In this document: positions 59,786 through 64,000 of the stretch, piece by piece
How positions within the stretch are numbered: the stretch's first letter is position 1
Layout of the letters: every line of letters begins with the position of its first letter
Assembly (NCBI RefSeq): GCF_000001735.4
Contig: NC_003075.7
Location: forward strand, 1,923,001 to 1,987,000
Direction of reading: 5' to 3'
DNA: 64,000 nt
Source of the DNA: Arabidopsis thaliana
Taxonomy: Eukaryota; Streptophyta; Magnoliopsida; Brassicales; Brassicaceae
The notes under the pieces: generated by a model
What the model saw: only the letters and a program-made list of their open reading frames with translations
What the model was told of the DNA's origin: nothing
Databases searched by the model: none
Program-made: the position numbers and the translations under genes

Positions 59786-61181
59786 AGATACAAACAATGA
59801 GAATAACTTCTGAAGAAATATTTTAATATCTATTTGCAGTTATTGTAGAATTATGTTTCAAATTGTCTAATTAGTAAGAACGTAACTTGAAGTACCTAGT
59901 AGAAGTTTAGTGTTAATGTAAAATTCCGCTTGAAAATGTATAAATGTTTGTGTAATATTAATGTAAATTACCGCTGGATGTAATATAAATGTAAAATTGA
60001 GGTTGAAATGTCTGGTTTTTATAGATAATTTATTTCGGTCAGGGGTAAATGATTTCTCAAGATTTTGTGCTCTCAAAAGCACCAACTTAGCGGTGAGGCA
60101 AATTAGTGGCAGTCCGCTTGGGGCTTTGGAAACAAAGTAATTATTAGTGTGGAAGAACCTCTTTTTGTCAAATCTTGAAATGGTGAGAAGATAGATATAT
60201 GTTTGGTTTTATATATTACTGAAAAGATAATTATTAGTGTCAGAATGAGTAAGACTAAGCACTAACTATAATAATAAATTTAAACTACATGTCTAATCAT
60301 TTGGGCATCCAAGAAATGCAAGTGGAAAGTGTAGCCTGAAGTGTCAATCATATTGGTAATTATGAGTTCTCACCTCCTCACTACATAAACGAAACATATC
60401 CAAACCTTGTTCATCTCTAAATATTAATGAATATATTAATAAGCATTTGAAAAAAATCTCGGTATGCGAATTCTGGTAAAAATAGTCTCAACACAAATTG
60501 AAATGGTGAGAAAATAATGATATGATTGCGTTTATAATTTATTCAAAAACAAATTATAAGTATCAGTAGGAGAAAGACTCACCACTAGCCATAGACATAT
60601 ATTTAAAATACATGTCCAATCATTTATGCATCCAAGGAAATGCAAGTGGAAGGTGTGTGCTGAAGTTCCAATCATATCATTAACATATCAGTTCTTTGGT
60701 TATTGACACATATTAAAAACTTGTTCATCTGTGGAGAAGAAAAGAGTTAGGAACATCATAGAAAAATTTATTTTAAAGAACGTAAAGCAAAACTGGTGAA
60801 ACGGCGCGAGGTTTTATAGTGTAAATGGCGGGTAGTTTCAAAGTGACCAAAAATGTGATTATTAACTGTAACGCCATACGTTATGTTTCTGAAACTAATT
60901 CAAGTGAAAGACAATCTTTCTAAATATATACTATACTTACACACGGCATAAATAAAGGTCATGACAAACTTTCGAAAAATAAGAACATATATATAAATAA
61001 TACATAAACAAAGATTATACATCCAGGAGTGCGAAAACAACTTAAAACAATAATTAAACAACATAGTAAGATAATAGCTGAAGAACTATAATTATATAGC
61101 AAAAAGCAAAAACAAATTACATCCGCATAGTCATAATATAATTTAAACATTGATCAATATGGAAAAATAAGGAGAATACCT
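59786..61181. other. Spacer between convergent F-box-like genes, with a diverged duplication
   Basis: 1.4 kb of AT-rich DNA. A segment at about 60225-60410 is repeated with divergence at about 60540-60700. Shared words include CATGTCTAATCATTTGGGCA, CATCCAAGAAATGCAAGTGG and ATCATAT. The unit spacing is about 310 bp. No gene is visible. Confidence 0.65.
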
Positions 61182-61855
61182 TCAGACCATTTGACAGACC
61201 TTCCTTGACAACCACCATAAGTAACAATCGTTGCAAAAGTTCTCATAACCGCTTGAAGCAAGAGCACAATCCATGGCACAATCCGGCGACGGGATCCCTT
61301 TGCAAAGTGGATAGATGAACGCCTTCCGGTAAGAAGCGTGGCTTATCCTCCGATATGGTCGTAAATCTCTGACCAACTCCTCTCCCCATAGCCTAACCCT
61401 TTGTGTACTTAAGGGAGCGTGGAAAATCCCAAACTGCTCTAGATAGTGGACCGCCATAGCCTCATTCCCAAGACACATGGAGCGCCATCCTCTGGGACCA
61501 GCTGAGCTAGAAGTTCAATACCCCCATTGAGGTCACAACCTTCAGCCACCACCCTTAGCCCTTCATAGTAGATGGCAGTTTTGTTGCCAGCTTTGAGGCA
61601 TCTCTCAAAGAAAGGACGGTACCTCCCTTGATGCACGACGTCGGTATCCTGGTTCCGGAAATAGTACAAATCGCTTGGATCAGAACAGAGAGAGTAGATG
61701 CAAGCATCCTTTAAAACGTTATCTCTGTACACCATATCTCTTCCCCTTCGGCCAGCCTTCAAGATAGGACCTAGCAACCACCAACGATCATCAGCCACGA
61801 GCTTGACGATCTTAGCCAACAGATCGTCAGGGATGTCAGGCATTTCTGTTCTCAT
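61182..61855 (-). pseudogene. F-box-like helical-repeat protein, copy B
   Basis: It begins MRTEMPDIPDDLLAKIVKLV, an F-box-like start with an intact ATG. It continues with helical repeats (RYRPFFERCLKAGNKTAIYY, GLRVVAEGCDLNGGIELLAQ) parallel to copy A. A one-base frame change near 61470 separates this from the rest (NEAMAVHYLEQFG, ..., NFCNDCYLWW). The Cys-rich end CAMDCALASSGYENFCNDCY matches the style of copy A's tail. It is convergent with copy A and has the right-hand TGTAC array as its upstream region. Confidence 0.68.
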
Positions 61856-62045
61856 TTTTTTGTGGATAATCTTTGAGAGGAAACAAAGACAAGTTTTCTT
61901 CTTCTACGATGTTATTGCAGGTTGATTAAATATATAAGCCACAATAAAGTAGTGGTTGGGAAAGTTACAGTTGAGAATAATTACATCCTCAAACCAAAAC
62001 ATATTAATGACATGATGCCTACTCTTTAAAATTACCCACTAATAG
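61856..62045. other. Leader/promoter of F-box-like copy B
   Basis: About 190 bp, with a TATA-like TATATATTTAATC on the reverse strand near 61925-61940. Position and strand fit transcription of copy B. Confidence 0.4.
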
Positions 62046-62830
62046 TAAAAATTAAACTGTACAGCGAAATCTGTACACCGATTTCGGTACACCACCGTCA
62101 GTACGCTGCAGTCGGTAGAGTGCAACAAAATTTAAACGAAAATACATGACCAATAAGGCTAGGAAGGTATCAAGTCATCAGTAGTACATGCCACTTTGAA
62201 AGAAAATTAGACAATATGCATAACCTTGATGTACATCGCTATCTGTGCACCGCTATCTGTACATCGCTATCTGTACACCGCTCTCTGTACAACCCAATCT
62301 GTACAGCATTATCTGTACGCCGCTTTCTGTACAGCACAAACTGTAAAGCTGTTTGTACAGCGAAATCTGTACACCACTTTCAGTACACCACCATAAGTAC
62401 GCTGCAATCACTAGAGTGCAACAAATTATAAACAAAAATACATGACCAATAAGGCTACAAAAATGCAGTAAATGTGGTATGCAGTGATCAGTAGTACAAG
62501 CCACTTTGGAAGAAAATTAGACAATATGCATAACCCTATGTGTATATCGCTATCAGTACACCGCTATATGTATATCGCTATCTGTACACCGCTATCTGTA
62601 CAGCACAATCTGTACACCACTATCTGTACATCGCTATATGTACAGCACAATCTGTAGACCACTATCTGTACGGCTACAACGCAATCTGTACGCTTATTAA
62701 GTGTGCGGCGATATCTGTACGCTGTATAAACTGTACGGTTATATCTGTACGGTGAAAAAGGTATACGGGGGATCTCTGTACGTTGTATAAACTGTACAAC
62801 GTTATCTGTATACCTAAATGAGATAAACGA
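62046..62830. repeat. TGTAC-motif array, right arm (inverted)
   Basis: Roughly twenty copies of ATCTGTACACCG, ATCTGTACAGC and ATCTGTACATCG, with exact CTGTAC cores mostly 12-16 bp apart. The array interrupts itself with a duplicated segment: 62101-62226 and 62402-62530 share GAGTGCAACAAAATTTAAAC and CATGACCAATAAGGCTA. Read on the minus strand toward copy B, the unit is GTGTACAGATAGCG. It is thus the same TGTACAGAT core as the left array, in opposite orientation. Confidence 0.92.
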
Positions 62831-63079
62831 TTGGTGAAGATGTGAAAACAACTGATTGAACTGAAATACCTCGCCAGATGCTACTTGAATAATACACAAA
62901 AAGTAGTATCTATTCATCAGTAATACTTGCAACTTCAAAAGAAGTTTAGGAATTAGACATTGTTGTTAAAACATATTGGGTAAAAATGTCTACCCCGATA
63001 CCAAAAACAAAAACAACACCGAAAAAAGCTCCTTCATTAATAACAAAAAACTAGCCAAATCTTTCTAAGTTTAAATAGC
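62831..63079. other. Spacer between array and transposase
   Basis: About 250 bp with no motif cores after 62830. It holds the 3' UTR of the transposase. No other feature is seen. Confidence 0.5.
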
Positions 63080-64000
63080 ATCATCCAAGGGGGGTCTTGC
63101 ACGTAACACGATTGTGACCTAATCCCCCACATCGTCCACCTTTGTTAGGCGTTTTGGACTTGTTATTTCCCTACATGCAAAAGAAAAAGGATTGTTGCCT
63201 TTGGATTATATAGAAATATATTGATGAAAAAGATGTAACTGACCTCATATTCCCCAACCGAATGAATCCGCAACTTAGGAGGTCTCCCAGCAGGTCTTTT
63301 TGTTTTGGGAGGCATTAAACACAGTGACCTTATTTCCTCAGGGACTTTAACCTCCGATGGATCGCGTACAAGGAGGATTGGAGCTTGGACCGTTGGTGAC
63401 CACATTGGGAGCCTATGCATCTCTCCAACCAAAGTTCTGAACTCCAAACCCCTATCATGACACGCAGCCATTGCGTGTGTACATGGGATTCTAATTGCTT
63501 GAAACTCCAAGCAAGAGCAAGACTGCTGTTCTAAAGAGACGTGGAACTGCTCACCGTCCTTTGCAACAACTTCAAAATCCCAACTGCCAACTGCCGAAAC
63601 AGACATCCCCAAAGCACCTTTAAACCGCTTCATAAGTTCCCTTTCAACAGCAATGGGTATGTCGCCAACCGTTCTAGATATTTTTTTCCTCCTAGATTCA
63701 AACCACCTAGCAAGCATTTTCCTAATGAATTCAAGCAATGCAACAACGGGGCTTCCCCTAGCTGGTAGTAACGCATTGTTCAAAGACTCCGCAATGTTAC
63801 TAGACATCAAATTATATCTCTCTCCCGTAAAATGAACCCTACTCCAATTCGCAACACCCGATCCTTCAATGTAATTCCAACAAGACATATTCCTTTTTTT
63901 TTTATCCTGTCACGAACATTATTAAAATCTTTGAGACGGAATGCGTTACCAGCTTGCCACACTAGAGCTGAAGGCCACTCTTCTTTCCATACCTTCCTTT
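63080..64000 (-). CDS. MULE (MURA/vanA-like) transposase, C-terminal part
   Basis: The gene enters from beyond the right edge. The exon from 64000 to about 63244 is open throughout. It has WSRVHFTGERYNLMSSNIAE and ESLNNALLPARGSP, the conserved SN-AES-N region of MULE transposases. A SWIM zinc finger (CSCLEFQAIRIPCTHAMAAC, about 63507-63448) follows. After the splice donor at 63243, a last exon (63170-63080), absent from simple frame reading, encodes a zinc knuckle (CGGLGHNRVTC) and the stop at 63080-63082. The DDE catalytic part lies outside the window. This is the mobilising enzyme expected for the element at 54-64 kb. Confidence 0.85.

Noticed and set aside
62216..62938. Frames with repeated YLYTAICT or VVYRLCCTDSGVQI peptides
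   Set aside because: They arise from the regular TGTAC array, which has a 12-16 bp period. No gene features accompany them.

Overview
The window is plant nuclear DNA. Genes are split by short AT-rich introns with GT..AG borders, spacers are about 65-70% AT, and about two thirds of the sequence is transposon-derived. The order of genes I recognise (plastid fibrillin FIB1a, OVATE protein OFP9, pyrophosphate-dependent phosphofructokinase beta PFPb2/MEE51, Fe-S scaffold ISU3, a BTB/POZ gene, a TIR-type resistance fragment) matches what I remember of Arabidopsis thaliana chromosome 4 short arm, loci AT4G04020 to AT4G04110, in or near the heterochromatic knob. That placement is recall and was not searched.

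Layout. 1-2062: 3' half of a decayed LINE ending in poly(A). 2063-7930: reverse-strand DUF1985/Ulp1-type gene of a Mutator-like (MULE) transposon, whose introns and 3' flank are packed with a short motif. 8.7-19.8 kb: host island (FIB1a, OFP9, PFPb2) containing a 1.3 kb retroposon and a small inverted-repeat element. 20797-32321: complete Ty3/gypsy element of Tat-like layout with LTRs, 5-bp target duplication and an antisense ORF block. 32.3-40.2 kb: satellite-like duplication, two non-autonomous Helitrons and a retroposon nested in one of them. 40.4-42.7 kb: host genes ISU3 and a BTB gene. 43.0-51.6 kb: two CACTA elements, a 5'-truncated Copia whose 3' LTR holds a solo LTR, and a truncated TIR-NBS gene cut by a third CACTA end. 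51.9-53.9 kb: BTB duplicates, one fused in frame to Copia gag/protease sequence. 54.2-64.0 kb: VANDAL-like MULE relic with a DUF1985-Ulp1 gene, two convergent F-box-like genes and a MULE transposase running off the right edge.

The main candidate for a distinctive system is the pairing of DUF1985 genes with private motif arrays. The left locus sits in arrays of GATTGTAAATC-type units. The right locus lies beside two inverted arrays built on TGTACAGAT. This is the layout expected of VANDAL anti-silencing (VANC-type) systems, in which a transposon protein recognises short repeated motifs in its own non-coding DNA. Both loci carry frame lesions here, so they are probably relics, but the motif sets remain readable. 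Second in interest is the 467-codon BTB::Copia fusion ORF, which is open throughout and sits behind a duplicated BTB promoter.
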